Shown here: piece after piece, positions 7,530 to 15,287 of the stretch
Layout of the letters: each line of letters opens with the position of its first letter
Numbering within the stretch: position 1 is the stretch's first letter
Assembly: GCA_035544395.1 (NCBI GenBank)
Contig: DATKFM010000198.1
Location: 1-26,743 of the forward strand
DNA from: DATKFM01 sp035544395
GTDB lineage: Bacteria; Pseudomonadota; Alphaproteobacteria; Dongiales; Dongiaceae
Direction: 5' to 3'
DNA: 26,743 nucleotides
Position numbers and translations under genes: made by a program
Notes under the pieces: model-generated
Databases searched by the model: none
Seen by the model: only the letters and a program-made list of their open reading frames with translations
Told to the model about the DNA's origin: nothing

Positions 7530-8498
7530 ATGGAATTCCTGACAGACTCAGTGAACAGCATGCTGATCCGGTTCATCAAGCGATCGATCGCGGTCATGCT
7601 TGTCGCAATGATCGCCGCCATCCTGTTGCCCGGCCGCCCGGGTTTGGCTAAGGATCCCGCGGTCTACGATTCGGCGGAGGCTGCAGCTCAGGCCATCCTG
7701 GATGCGCTGGCAAAGGCCGATCGCAATGCCATCCTTGCCGTCCTCGGCGACAAGTTCGCCGACGAGCTTTTCACCGATGAGGAATCCCGCGAGCGCGACA
7801 GCTACAAGCGCATCGTTGCCGGAGCCAAGGAAGTCATGCAATTGCGTGCCGATGACGACAATACCCGCGTGATGGTCATCGGCAAGGATGCCTGGCCGAT
7901 GCCGATCCCGATCGTAAAGACAGACGCCGGTTGGGCGTTTGACACTGCGGCCGGCATCGACGAAATGCTTGCGCGCCTGATCGGCAAAAATGAGCTCGCG
8001 ACCATCGATACGTTGCGCGCCTTCGTCGAGGCACAGACCCAGTATGCCAGCACGGACCGCGACGGTGACGAAGTCCTGGAATATGCGCAGAAGGTCATCA
8101 GCACCGAAGGGAAGAAAGACGGTCTCTACTGGCAGGTGGCGAGCGCCGACGAAGACGACAGTCCCTTCGGGCCGTTCATCGCTGAACTCCCTGATTACGT
8201 CCACGACCGCACGAAAGGCGAGCCCTATATGGGCTACTACTACCGCATCATCACGCGCCAAGGCGACAATCCGCCGGGCGGACGTTACGACTATATCATC
8301 AACGGCAACATGATTGCCGGATTTGCCGCCATCGCCGTCCCCGCGGAATACGCGGAGACCGGCGTGATGACGTTCATCATCAGCCATCAAGGCAAGCTGT
8401 ACGAAAAGGATCTGGGTGACGACACCGCTCTGGTCGCCGCTGCCATGCAGGACTACAATCCTGACGAGACCTGGACCGTCGTAAAGGACGAAGAATAA
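7530..8498 (+). CDS. DUF2950 family exported protein
   Basis: A 322-residue protein with an N-terminal export signal (hydrophobic core about 20-34, probable cleavage after GLA near residue 40) and a mature part matching DUF2950. It has the typical opening YDSAEAAAQAILDALAKAD, the GWAFDTAAGIDEMLARLIGKNEL segment, the YYYRIITRQGDNPPGG motif and a closing VMTFIISHQGKLYEKDLG region. The family's function is unknown; members are predicted to be periplasmic. An alternative ATG at 7560 would shorten the signal peptide to about 30 residues and is equally plausible. It lies 59 bp after the DUF3300 gene and 25 bp before the MscS-type channel, in a probable three-gene operon. The frequent association of DUF3300 and DUF2950 supports functional linkage, which is inference. 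Confidence 0.88.
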   Translation: MEFLTDSVNSMLIRFIKRSIAVMLVAMIAAILLPGRPGLAKDPAVYDSAEAAAQAILDALAKADRNAILAVLGDKFADELFTDEESRERDSYKRIVAGAKEVMQLRADDDNTRVMVIGKDAWPMPIPIVKTDAGWAFDTAAGIDEMLARLIGKNELATIDTLRAFVEAQTQYASTDRDGDEVLEYAQKVISTEGKKDGLYWQVASADEDDSPFGPFIAELPDYVHDRTKGEPYMGYYYRIITRQGDNPPGGRYDYIINGNMIAGFAAIAVPAEYAETGVMTFIISHQGKLYEKDLGDDTALVAAAMQDYNPDETWTVVKDEE

Positions 8499-8523
8499 TA
8501 CTCCGCTGTGTTGGGGGCAGGGC

Positions 8524-9339
8524 ATGTCCGGCATGATGAGTAGTATCGATGGCTCAGTTTGGATGAGCATCGTCGTCGCGATCGCGCTGAAGGTCCTCGG
8601 CGCGATCGTCGTCTGGGTCGTCGGCCGCTGGCTGATCAGCTTGGCCATGCGGCTGCTGTCGGCCGGATTGACCCGGCAGCATGTGGAGCCGACGCTCATC
8701 CGCTACCTGCTGTCGTTCCTGACGATCGCGCTCAACGTTGTCCTGGTTGTTGCTATCCTCGGCTATTTCGGTCTGGAGACGACAAGTTTCGCCGCCTTCA
8801 TCGCCGCGGCCGGCATCGCCATCGGCGCCGCCTGGGCGGGCCTGCTATCCAACTTCGCCGCCGGCGCGTTCCTGCTCATGTTCCGGCCGTTCAAGGTCGG
8901 CGACTACATCCTGGCGGGTGGTGTCGAGGGCACGGTCGTGGAAATAGGCCTGTTCGTGACGACGATCAATACGCCGGACAACGTCCTGACCATCGTCGGC
9001 AATGGCAAGATCTTTGCCGACAACGTCAAGAACTACTCGGCCAATCCCTACCGGCGCGTCGAACTGGCCGCGCAGCTTGCCCATTCCGTCGATCCGGTCA
9101 CGGCTATTTCACAGCTCAAGACGGCCCTCGCAGGCATTTCAAACGTGCTGGCGACGCCGGCGCCCGATGTCGAGATTCTCACATTCAACGAGCGCGGCCC
9201 GGTTCTGGCGGTGCGGCCCTATTGTGACAATGTCCACTACTGGCAGGTTTATTTCGACACGAACAAGGTCATCCGCAGCACCTTCGCGAGCAACGGCTAT
9301 CCTGTCCCCGAGGCGCATATCGCCCGCCGCGCCTTGTGA
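8524..9339 (+). CDS. MscS-family small-conductance mechanosensitive channel
   Basis: A 271-residue protein of the compact MscS type. Three transmembrane helices are visible (about 13-36, 60-81 and 88-120). The pore-lining third helix, AAAGIAIGAAWAGLLSNFAA, has the alternating Ala/Gly pattern of the family and runs into LLMFRPFKVGDYI, the start of the beta domain. The conserved TPDNVLTIVGNGKIFADNVKNY segment follows; most relatives have a Pro before NGK where this protein has VGNGK. The C-terminal alpha/beta domain (about 180-271) is complete. The role is to release osmolytes when membrane tension rises. GGGGGCAGGGC precedes the ATG. The gene closely follows the DUF3300-DUF2950 pair, so it may be co-expressed in an envelope-stress response (inference). 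Confidence 0.92.
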   Translation: MSGMMSSIDGSVWMSIVVAIALKVLGAIVVWVVGRWLISLAMRLLSAGLTRQHVEPTLIRYLLSFLTIALNVVLVVAILGYFGLETTSFAAFIAAAGIAIGAAWAGLLSNFAAGAFLLMFRPFKVGDYILAGGVEGTVVEIGLFVTTINTPDNVLTIVGNGKIFADNVKNYSANPYRRVELAAQLAHSVDPVTAISQLKTALAGISNVLATPAPDVEILTFNERGPVLAVRPYCDNVHYWQVYFDTNKVIRSTFASNGYPVPEAHIARRAL

Positions 9340-9364
9340 TCGCTGCCGATCCGGCATGCCCCGT

Positions 9365-9517
9365 TTACTGGCTGACATTCGTACTCCCTGTCAGGCTCTG
9401 ACGGAAATCGGCCAACGCCTGGGAGTCGCGCACTGCATTCACGCCCACTTCGACGAGCTTATCGACATCCTCTTCGGGGATGGTGAGCCCGGTGGGGATC
9501 GGTTCTCGTTCCTTCTC
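9365..9517 (-). pseudogene. Probable 3' remnant of a patatin-like phospholipase or similar gene
   Basis: On the minus strand a 50-residue frame between two stops looks like a genuine protein C-terminus. It contains EPIPTGLTIPEEDVDKLVEV and GVNAVRDSQALADFRQSL and ends in TAA at 9365-9367. The pattern of I-P-T, acidic EEDVD, then a helix resembles the C-terminal end of patatin-like phospholipases, but this is from memory of the family and is weak. No start codon or upstream domain exists; a TGA at 9518-9520 closes the frame and further upstream all frames look non-coding. It is therefore best read as a truncated relic in the spacer between the MscS gene and hemP. Confidence 0.35.
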
Positions 9518-9586
9518 TCATCGCTGACTTCGGGCAGCGATAGAAGGGCGAAATAACCTACAACGTCATCGCTTGCCAGCCGTTAT

Positions 9587-9605
9587 GCGAATGATTTTCA
9601 GTTGC
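9587..9605 (+). promoter_or_regulatory. Fur-box-like site upstream of hemP
   Basis: GCGAATGATTTTCAGTTGC matches the classical 19-bp Fur consensus at about 12 of 19 positions, including the central AATGAT...TCA core, and is an imperfect palindrome. It lies about 105 bp before the hemP ATG. Iron-dependent control of hemP is common, which supports the reading; the actual regulator in this lineage could instead be Irr or RirA. Confidence 0.4.
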
Positions 9606-9709
9606 AATTCCAGTATTGCGGAGTTAGCCTCTGCGGACGTTGGGTTTTACCGGTTCCGCGCCAAGCATCGATAGTACGGGCACGGCCGATTTTTCAGGGG
9701 ACAGGATCG

Positions 9710-9931
9710 ATGTCGTCGCCAGGAGACGGCTCTGGAAGCGATCGCGGGCCATCGGGAGCGGCGTTGGGCGCAGGCGGCGCGCAACCGCCCACATCACAGG
9801 GCGATGGCGATGTCCGCTATGTCAGCAGCGCCGAGCTCTTTGGCGGCGCGCGCGAGGTGGTGATCCAGCACGAACATCATCGCTATCGCCTGAAGATCAC
9901 CAGCAAGGGTGGCATGATCCTGAACAAATAG
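9710..9931 (+). CDS. hemP: Hemin uptake protein HemP family
   Basis: A 73-residue protein. The first 34 residues are a Gly/Ser-rich, probably disordered extension. Residues 35-73 match HemP: VRYVSSAELFGGAREVVIQH followed by RYRLKITSKGGMILNK, with the typical S-x-x-LFGG-x-x-E-x-x-I-x-H pattern and C-terminal LxxT-x-x-G-x-x-ILxK. HemP proteins are small and usually sit beside haem receptor or siderophore transport genes, where some act as activators of haem uptake genes. Here no haem transport gene is adjacent, so it is an orphan. The ATG at 9710 follows an AGGGGACAGGA stretch. The frame is open further upstream to 9602, but that extension does not resemble the family. Confidence 0.8.
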   Translation: MSSPGDGSGSDRGPSGAALGAGGAQPPTSQGDGDVRYVSSAELFGGAREVVIQHEHHRYRLKITSKGGMILNK

Positions 9932-9969
9932 AATTCCGCGCCGCAATCAGCGGCCGGCTCGAACTCGGT

Positions 9970-9988
9970 CATGTGCGTAGATCACATG
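9970..9988. repeat. Inverted repeat CATGTG-N7-CACATG between hemP and lysR
   Basis: Perfect 6-bp arms around a 7-nt spacer (cgtagat), 38 bp after the hemP stop and about 100 bp before the LysR-type start. It could be an operator for the LysR gene or part of a hemP terminator; nothing decides between them. Confidence 0.35.
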
Positions 9989-10085
9989 CGACGCCCCTGT
10001 GCCCCTTGACCCACAGAGGGCGGCGATTAGCCTTGCATCCATCGGCATGAAGCGCCGTCAGTAGCGCCGCGCCGCGGGAGGACAG

Positions 10086-11006
10086 ATGCGCCAGGCCGAA
10101 ACCGCCATCCTCTCCACCAGTTTCCGCTACTTTCTTGCCGTCGCCGACAGCGGCTCGATCCGCGCGGCGGCCAAGGAGCTGAACATCGCCTCATCGGCGG
10201 TCAGCCGCCAGATCGGCGCGCTGGAGCAGATCCTCGGCATCCAGCTCTTCGATCGCATCGGCCGAGGGCTGAAACTCTCCGATGCCGGCGGGCTGCTGCT
10301 GCGGAACATCCGCGCCGCGCTGTCGGGATATGGCGACGTGGTTACGGCGCTCGATGCGTTGCGGGGACTGACCCGCGGCCGCATCAAGGTCGCGACGGTG
10401 GAAAGCATCTCGGTCGGTGTGTTGCCCGACTTGCTCACCGCCTTCTGGCAAAAGCTGCCTGACATCGAGATCTCTGTCACTGTCACCGGCGCGGAAGCGG
10501 TGACGCGGCAGGTTCAGGAGGGCCATGCGGATATCGGCTTCACCTTCAATCCCCGCGGCATGGAGGGCGTGACCGTCGTCTATGAGCGCTCCTTCAGCAT
10601 CGGCGCCCTGATGGCGCCGTCCCATCCCCTGGCGAAACGCAAGACTGTGTCGGTCAGGGATTGCATGGAATATCCCCTGGCCTTGCCGGCGCGGGGCCTC
10701 AGCCTGCGGGCCGCCCTGGAGCGGGTGCTGGCGCGCCACGCCTCGAAGAAGCCGCCGCGGCTGCAGAGCAACTCGCTGCGGCTGACCGCGACGTTGTCAC
10801 GGGCCGGCCAGTGCGTCGCCTTCCAGACTTCGGTGGGTATTGATGCCGAGCTGAAGCGCAAGGCCCTGGTGTTGGTTCCCCTGAGTGACCGGACGATTCC
10901 CAGCAACCGCTTTGTGGTCATGTGCGAGACGGGCCGGACGGCCAATCCGGCGCTGGCCGCCTTCGTCGAGTTTGCCCGCGCCCATTTGCAGGAATTGCCC
11001 GAATAA
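10086..11006 (+). CDS. LysR-family transcriptional regulator (probable purine-catabolism regulator)
   Basis: A 306-residue LysR-type regulator. The winged helix-turn-helix (about 9-68) reads SIRAAAKELNIASSAVSRQI then GALEQILGIQLFDRIGRGLK, the family's best conserved region. The effector-binding domain (about 95-300) starts at GRIKVATVESISVGVLPDLL and shows the usual two-lobed layout (HADIGFTF, then LMAPSHPLAKRKTVS). GGGAGGACAG gives a good ribosome-binding site for the ATG. It lies just upstream of the purine catabolic genes on the same strand, so control of that locus, perhaps in response to a pathway intermediate, is the natural inference. A T-N11-A palindrome in the following spacer is a candidate binding site. 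Confidence 0.92.
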   Translation: MRQAETAILSTSFRYFLAVADSGSIRAAAKELNIASSAVSRQIGALEQILGIQLFDRIGRGLKLSDAGGLLLRNIRAALSGYGDVVTALDALRGLTRGRIKVATVESISVGVLPDLLTAFWQKLPDIEISVTVTGAEAVTRQVQEGHADIGFTFNPRGMEGVTVVYERSFSIGALMAPSHPLAKRKTVSVRDCMEYPLALPARGLSLRAALERVLARHASKKPPRLQSNSLRLTATLSRAGQCVAFQTSVGIDAELKRKALVLVPLSDRTIPSNRFVVMCETGRTANPALAAFVEFARAHLQELPE

Positions 11007-11019
11007 CCTGCTGATCTGT

Positions 11020-11032
11020 TGCCTTTTAGGCA
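11020..11032. promoter_or_regulatory. Candidate LysR-type operator (T-N11-A)
   Basis: TGCCTTTTAGGCA is a 13-bp perfect inverted repeat (5-bp arms, TTT centre) that fits the T-N11-A motif recognised by LysR regulators. It lies between the LysR gene and uraH, about 90 bp before the uraH start. A short stem of this kind could also be part of a weak terminator, but no U-tract follows. Confidence 0.4.
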
Positions 11033-11122
11033 TCGAATCGTGCGCATAACTCTTCTTTTTCGAGCAATGGGGGTGTGACAAAATCCTGGACGGAAGGCCG
11101 GCAGGGACCGGCCGCGGGAGCA

Positions 11123-11476
11123 ATGATGGGCCGACTGACGACACATGTGCTCGACCAGGCAGCGGGCAAGCCGGCCGCCGGACTTCGCATCGAGGTCTGG
11201 CGGCTCGGTGGCGCGCAGGGCCTGCTCAAGACCGTGACCACCAATAGCGACGGCCGCTGCGACGGGCCGCTTCTGGAGGGCGAGGCGCTGACCGCTGGCC
11301 GCTATGAACTGCGCTTCCATGCTGGCGACTATCTGCGGTCCTCCGGCGTGAAGCTGCCTGATCCGGCGTTCCTGGATGTCATTCCGATTCAATTCGGAAT
11401 TGCCGATCCGGGTGCTCATTATCACGTACCGTTGCTGCTCTCTCCCTATGGCTATTCGACCTACAGGGGAAGCTGA
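11123..11476 (+). CDS. uraH: 5-hydroxyisourate hydrolase (transthyretin-like)
   Basis: A 117-residue protein of the transthyretin-related family that hydrolyses 5-hydroxyisourate to OHCU, the step after urate oxidation. The N-terminus MMGRLTTHVLDQAAGKPAAG carries catalytic His8. Arg45 lies in SDGRCDG, and the C-terminus HYHVPLLLSPYGYSTYRGS contains the second His pair and ends in the diagnostic YRGS tetrapeptide that distinguishes HIU hydrolases from transthyretin. No periplasmic signal is present, so it is cytoplasmic. The start at 11123 is chosen from family length and a GGGAGC upstream; the frame is open back to a GTG at 11075. Its TGA overlaps the xdhA ATG by one base (TGATG), indicating coupled translation. 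Confidence 0.95.
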   Translation: MMGRLTTHVLDQAAGKPAAGLRIEVWRLGGAQGLLKTVTTNSDGRCDGPLLEGEALTAGRYELRFHAGDYLRSSGVKLPDPAFLDVIPIQFGIADPGAHYHVPLLLSPYGYSTYRGS

Positions 11477-12963
11477 TGGCTATCAGACGCTCCATCCGTT
11501 TCCTGCGCCGGGGCAAGGTGGTCCAGCTTACCGACGTGCCGCCCATGGCCACGCTGCTGGACTATCTGCGGCTGGAAGAGCGCGCCTGCGGCACCAAGGA
11601 AGGCTGCGGCGAAGGCGATTGCGGCGCCTGCACGGTGGCGCTGGGCCGCCTGCAAGACGGGCGGGTGGTCTATGAGCCGGTGAATAGTTGCATCCAGCTC
11701 CTGGGCATGATGGACGGCCGGGAGATAGTGGCCGTCGACGACCTCCATGTCCGCGAGGGTGGCCTGCATCCGGTGCAACGGGCGATGGTGGCGACCCACG
11801 GCTCGCAATGCGGCTTCTGCACGCCGGGCTTCGTCATGAGCCTGTTCGCGCTCTACCATGGCGATGGCGCACCCGATCGGGCCGAGGTGAACGACGCGAT
11901 CGCCGGCAATCTCTGCCGCTGCACCGGCTACCGGCCGATTGTCGAGGCGGGATTGAAAGCCTGCTCCGGAACAGCCCGCGATTCCTACAGCGCCGCCGCG
12001 GCCAAGACAGCCAAAGCCCTCGGCAAGCTGGCGGATGGCAAAGACCTGTTTATCGGCAACGACAAATCTTTCTTCGCCGCACCGGCCAGCGCCGACAGTC
12101 TGGTGAAACTCTATGCGGCCCATCCCGACGCGGTGCTGGTGGCCGGCGCCACCGATGTCGGCCTCTGGATCACCAAGCAACTCCGCAGCCTGCCCAAGAT
12201 CATCCATCTCGGCCGCGCCGCCGATCTGGCCGGCATTGCCGACAACGGCGAGTCGATCACCATCGGCGCCGCCGTCACCTACGAGGCCGCCGCCGAGCCG
12301 CTGGCGGCGATCGACCCCGATCTCGGCGAACTGCTGCGGCGCCTGGGCTCCAAGCAGGTGCGCAACGCCGGCACCGTCTGCGGCAACATCGCCAATGGCT
12401 CGCCCATCGGCGACACGCCGCCGGCCCTGATCGTGCTCGGCGCCACGGTGGAGCTGCGTTCCGCCGACGCCACGCGCACTCTGCCGTTGGAGAAATTCTT
12501 CATCGCCTATGGCAAGCAGGACCGTCAGCCGGGCGAATTCGTGGCATCGGTGACGGTGCCGAAACTGCGGCCGAACCAGGCCTTCCGCGCCTTTAAGATA
12601 TCCAAGCGCTTTGACCAGGATATCTCGGCGCTGCTCGGCGCCTTCTGCCTGACGCTTGATGGCGGCCGCATCGTGGAGGCCCGTATGGCCTTTGGCGGCA
12701 TGGGGCCGACGCCGAAACGCGGCCCGCGCGCGGAAGCCGCGTTGCGAGGCGCCGACTTGAACCGTGCAACCAGTTGGGATGCGGCCATCGCCGCCCTCGA
12801 CCAGGACTTCAAGCCGATCGACGACCACCGGGCGTCGGCGGCTTACCGCCAGGCGACTGCCCGGGCGCTGCTGACCAAGGCGCTGCACGAGATCGCCGGC
12901 GCGCCCAGCCAGTCCACGCGGATCACCGGCCAACGGGAGGTGCTCCATGCCGGCGCCGCTTGA
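11476..12963 (+). CDS. xdhA: Xanthine dehydrogenase small subunit (2Fe-2S and FAD)
   Basis: A 495-residue subunit. The N-terminal ferredoxin-like domain has cysteines 38, 44, 49 and 52 (ACGTKEGCGEGDCGAC), with Cys72 nearby. The helical second 2Fe-2S domain has Cys112 and Cys115 (SQCGFCTPGF) and Cys147 and Cys149 (NLCRCTGYRPI). The FAD-binding domain (about 195-370) includes VLVAGATDVGLWITKQL and GTVCGNIANGSPIGD. The CO-dehydrogenase flavoprotein C-terminal domain follows. It passes electrons from the molybdenum centre in XdhB through the iron-sulphur clusters to FAD and NAD+, oxidising hypoxanthine to xanthine to urate. The gene overlaps xdhB by 17 nt, so the subunits are made together. Length and domain order are normal for the bacterial split enzyme. 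Confidence 0.96.
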   Translation: MAIRRSIRFLRRGKVVQLTDVPPMATLLDYLRLEERACGTKEGCGEGDCGACTVALGRLQDGRVVYEPVNSCIQLLGMMDGREIVAVDDLHVREGGLHPVQRAMVATHGSQCGFCTPGFVMSLFALYHGDGAPDRAEVNDAIAGNLCRCTGYRPIVEAGLKACSGTARDSYSAAAAKTAKALGKLADGKDLFIGNDKSFFAAPASADSLVKLYAAHPDAVLVAGATDVGLWITKQLRSLPKIIHLGRAADLAGIADNGESITIGAAVTYEAAAEPLAAIDPDLGELLRRLGSKQVRNAGTVCGNIANGSPIGDTPPALIVLGATVELRSADATRTLPLEKFFIAYGKQDRQPGEFVASVTVPKLRPNQAFRAFKISKRFDQDISALLGAFCLTLDGGRIVEARMAFGGMGPTPKRGPRAEAALRGADLNRATSWDAAIAALDQDFKPIDDHRASAAYRQATARALLTKALHEIAGAPSQSTRITGQREVLHAGAA

Positions 12964-15286
12964 AGCCCAGGGCACGCCGCGTTCCGCCACGCCGGCCACC
13001 ACGCGGGTAAGTGGAGAGGCCATCGCCCATGACAGCGCCGAGCGCCATGTCCAGGGCAGCGCCATCTATATCGACGACATGCCGGAGCCCGCCGGCACGG
13101 TCCATCTGGTGCCCGGCTATGCCGCCGCGACCCGCGGCCGGATCGTGAAGCTGGATCTGGAAGCGGTCCGCGCCGCCGACGGCGTCATCGCCGTGCTGAC
13201 CGCCGAGGATATCCCGGGCATCAACGATTGCAGCCCGAACAAGGGCGACGATCCCATCCTGGCGCCGGGCCGCGTCGATTTCCACGGCCAGGTGGTGTTC
13301 GCGGTGGTCGGCGCCACCCGCGACCAAGCCCGCCGCGCCATCAGGCATGCGGTCATCGAGATTGAGGCCGAAAAGCCGGCCGTCACCGTCGAGGACGCCA
13401 TCGCCGCCGATATGGACGTCCTGCCGCCCTATGAGTTCCTGCGCGGCGATGTCGCCGCCGCCCTCACGGGTTCGCCGCGCCTGTTCGGCGAATCCTTCCG
13501 CATCGGTGGCCAGGAGCATTTCTACCTGGAAGGCCAGGTGGCGCTGGCCGTGCCCCAGGAGGCCGGCGGAATGCTGGTCTACTCCTCGACCCAGCATCCG
13601 ACCGAAGTCCAGCATTGCGTCGCCAAGATGCTGGCGGTGCCCGATGCCGCCGTGGTCTGCGAATGCCGCCGCATGGGTGGCGGCTTCGGCGGCAAGGAGT
13701 CACAGGCGGCGCAATGGGCCGCTCTCGCCGCCCTCGCCGCGCGCCTCACCGGCCGCGCCGCCAAGATGCGGCTGGACCGGGACGACGACATGATCATGAC
13801 CGGCAAGCGCCATGATTTCCGCGTGGACTATAACGCGGGCTTCGAATCCGACGGCTCGCTGCGCGCGGTCGAGGTGAATTTCCTGTCCCGCTGCGGCATC
13901 TCCGCCGATCTCTCTCTCGGCGTGAACGACCGCACCATGTTCCATGCCGACAACGCCTACTTCTATCCGGCGGTGCGCATCCATTCGCGGCGCTTGAAGA
14001 CCAACACGGTGTCGAACACTGCTTTCCGCGGCTTCGGCGGGCCTCAGGGCATGCTGTTCGCCGAGCGGATGATGGACGCCATCGCCATCCGCCTGGGCCT
14101 CGATCCCCTGGATGTGCGCAAGCGCAACTTCTACGCCGAGGGCCGCGACATCAGCCCCTATGGCCAGCAGATCGAGGACAACATCATCCGCGAGCTGGTG
14201 GGCGAGCTGGAGCTGACCAGCGAATACCGCCGCCGCCGCCACGAGATCAGCGCCTTCAATCAGCAGAGCCGCTTCCTCAAAAAGGGTTTGTCGCTGACTC
14301 CCGTGAAGTTCGGCATCTCCTTCACCCTGACCCACCTCAACCAGGCGGGCGCCCTGGTCCATGTCTACACCGACGGTTCCGTGCATCTGAACCATGGCGG
14401 CACCGAGATGGGGCAGGGGCTCTATGTGAAGGTGGCCCAGGTGGCGGCCGACGTGTTCGGCATTGGCCTCGACCGGGTGAAGATCACAGCCACCACCACG
14501 GACAAGGTGCCGAACACCTCGCCGACCGCCGCATCCTCCGGCTCCGACCTCAACGGCATGGCCGCCAGGATCGCTGCCGAGACCATCCGCGGCCGACTGC
14601 TTGATTTTGCCGCCACCGCGTTCGGCACGCCCCGGGATCAGATCCGCTTCGAGGGCGGCCGGGTGATGATCGGCAATACCGTGCTGGCCTTCGCCGATCT
14701 GGTGAAGCGCGCCTATCTGGCCCGGGTGTCCCTGTCATCCACCGGCTACTACGCCACGCCGCGCATCGAATGGGACCGGGAGAAGGTGAAGGGCCGCCCG
14801 TTCTTCTACTTCGCCTATGGCGCCGCCTGCGCCGAGGTCACCATCGACACCCTGACAGGCGAGATGCGGGTCGACCGCGTGGATATCCTCCACGATGTCG
14901 GCCGCTCGCTGAATCCGGCCGTGGATATCGGCCAGATCGAGGGCGCTTTCGTCCAGGGCATGGGCTGGCTGACCACGGAAGAGCTGGTGTTCGACGACCA
15001 GGGTCGGCTGCGCACCCATGCGCCCTCCACCTACAAGATCCCCACGGCGTCGGACGTGCCGGCCGATTTCCGCGTCGCGCTCTACAAATCCGCCGGCAAC
15101 CGCGAGGACACTGTCTTCCGCTCCAAGGCCGTGGGCGAGCCGCCTTTGATGCTGGGCATCGCGGTGTTCTCCGCCATCACCGACGCCATCGCCAGTCTCA
15201 AGCCGGGAACCGTGCCGCCGCTGGATGCGCCGGCCACGCCGGAAGCCATCATGCGCGCGGTCAACGCGCTGAAAGGTCAGGAATAG
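12947..15286 (+). CDS. xdhB: Xanthine dehydrogenase large subunit (molybdopterin-binding)
   Basis: A 779-residue molybdenum-binding subunit. It begins with the a/b hammerhead domain (HDSAERHVQGSAIYIDDMPE). It has the MPT-contact motif GGGFGGKES (about 246-254), FRGFGGPQG (about 361-369), GGTEMGQGLYVKVAQV, ASSGSDLNGMAA and the active-site Glu731 in SKAVGEPPLMLG, which acts as base in the hydroxylation. These features fit xanthine dehydrogenase rather than CO or nicotinate dehydrogenase, and the neighbours (xdhA, xdhC, guaD, uraH) confirm it. It is cytoplasmic and forms an (AB)2 complex with XdhA. The ATG at 12947 lies inside the 3' end of xdhA after GGGAGGTGCTCC. The stop is one base before the xdhC ATG. 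Confidence 0.96.
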   Translation: MPAPLEAQGTPRSATPATTRVSGEAIAHDSAERHVQGSAIYIDDMPEPAGTVHLVPGYAAATRGRIVKLDLEAVRAADGVIAVLTAEDIPGINDCSPNKGDDPILAPGRVDFHGQVVFAVVGATRDQARRAIRHAVIEIEAEKPAVTVEDAIAADMDVLPPYEFLRGDVAAALTGSPRLFGESFRIGGQEHFYLEGQVALAVPQEAGGMLVYSSTQHPTEVQHCVAKMLAVPDAAVVCECRRMGGGFGGKESQAAQWAALAALAARLTGRAAKMRLDRDDDMIMTGKRHDFRVDYNAGFESDGSLRAVEVNFLSRCGISADLSLGVNDRTMFHADNAYFYPAVRIHSRRLKTNTVSNTAFRGFGGPQGMLFAERMMDAIAIRLGLDPLDVRKRNFYAEGRDISPYGQQIEDNIIRELVGELELTSEYRRRRHEISAFNQQSRFLKKGLSLTPVKFGISFTLTHLNQAGALVHVYTDGSVHLNHGGTEMGQGLYVKVAQVAADVFGIGLDRVKITATTTDKVPNTSPTAASSGSDLNGMAARIAAETIRGRLLDFAATAFGTPRDQIRFEGGRVMIGNTVLAFADLVKRAYLARVSLSSTGYYATPRIEWDREKVKGRPFFYFAYGAACAEVTIDTLTGEMRVDRVDILHDVGRSLNPAVDIGQIEGAFVQGMGWLTTEELVFDDQGRLRTHAPSTYKIPTASDVPADFRVALYKSAGNREDTVFRSKAVGEPPLMLGIAVFSAITDAIASLKPGTVPPLDAPATPEAIMRAVNALKGQE

Positions 15287-15287
15287 C

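Larger units (their letters stand above)
9340..9709. other. Spacer between MscS-type channel gene and hemP
   Basis: 370 bp with no intact gene. It contains the minus-strand coding remnant (9365-9517) and a Fur-box-like site (9587-9605). Forward frames through this stretch show no family-like sequence. Confidence 0.5.

Noticed and set aside
9602..9709. Longer HemP start at 9602
   Set aside because: The extra 36 residues do not resemble HemP and include the promoter region; the ATG at 9710 gives the usual size.
11461..13065. Long minus-strand open frame of 534 codons opposite xdhA
   Set aside because: It is the antisense of a clear xdhA/xdhB sequence and arises from third-position GC bias. 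Its translation shows no family motif. The same applies to the long antisense frames opposite xdhC/ATPase, puuD and guaD.
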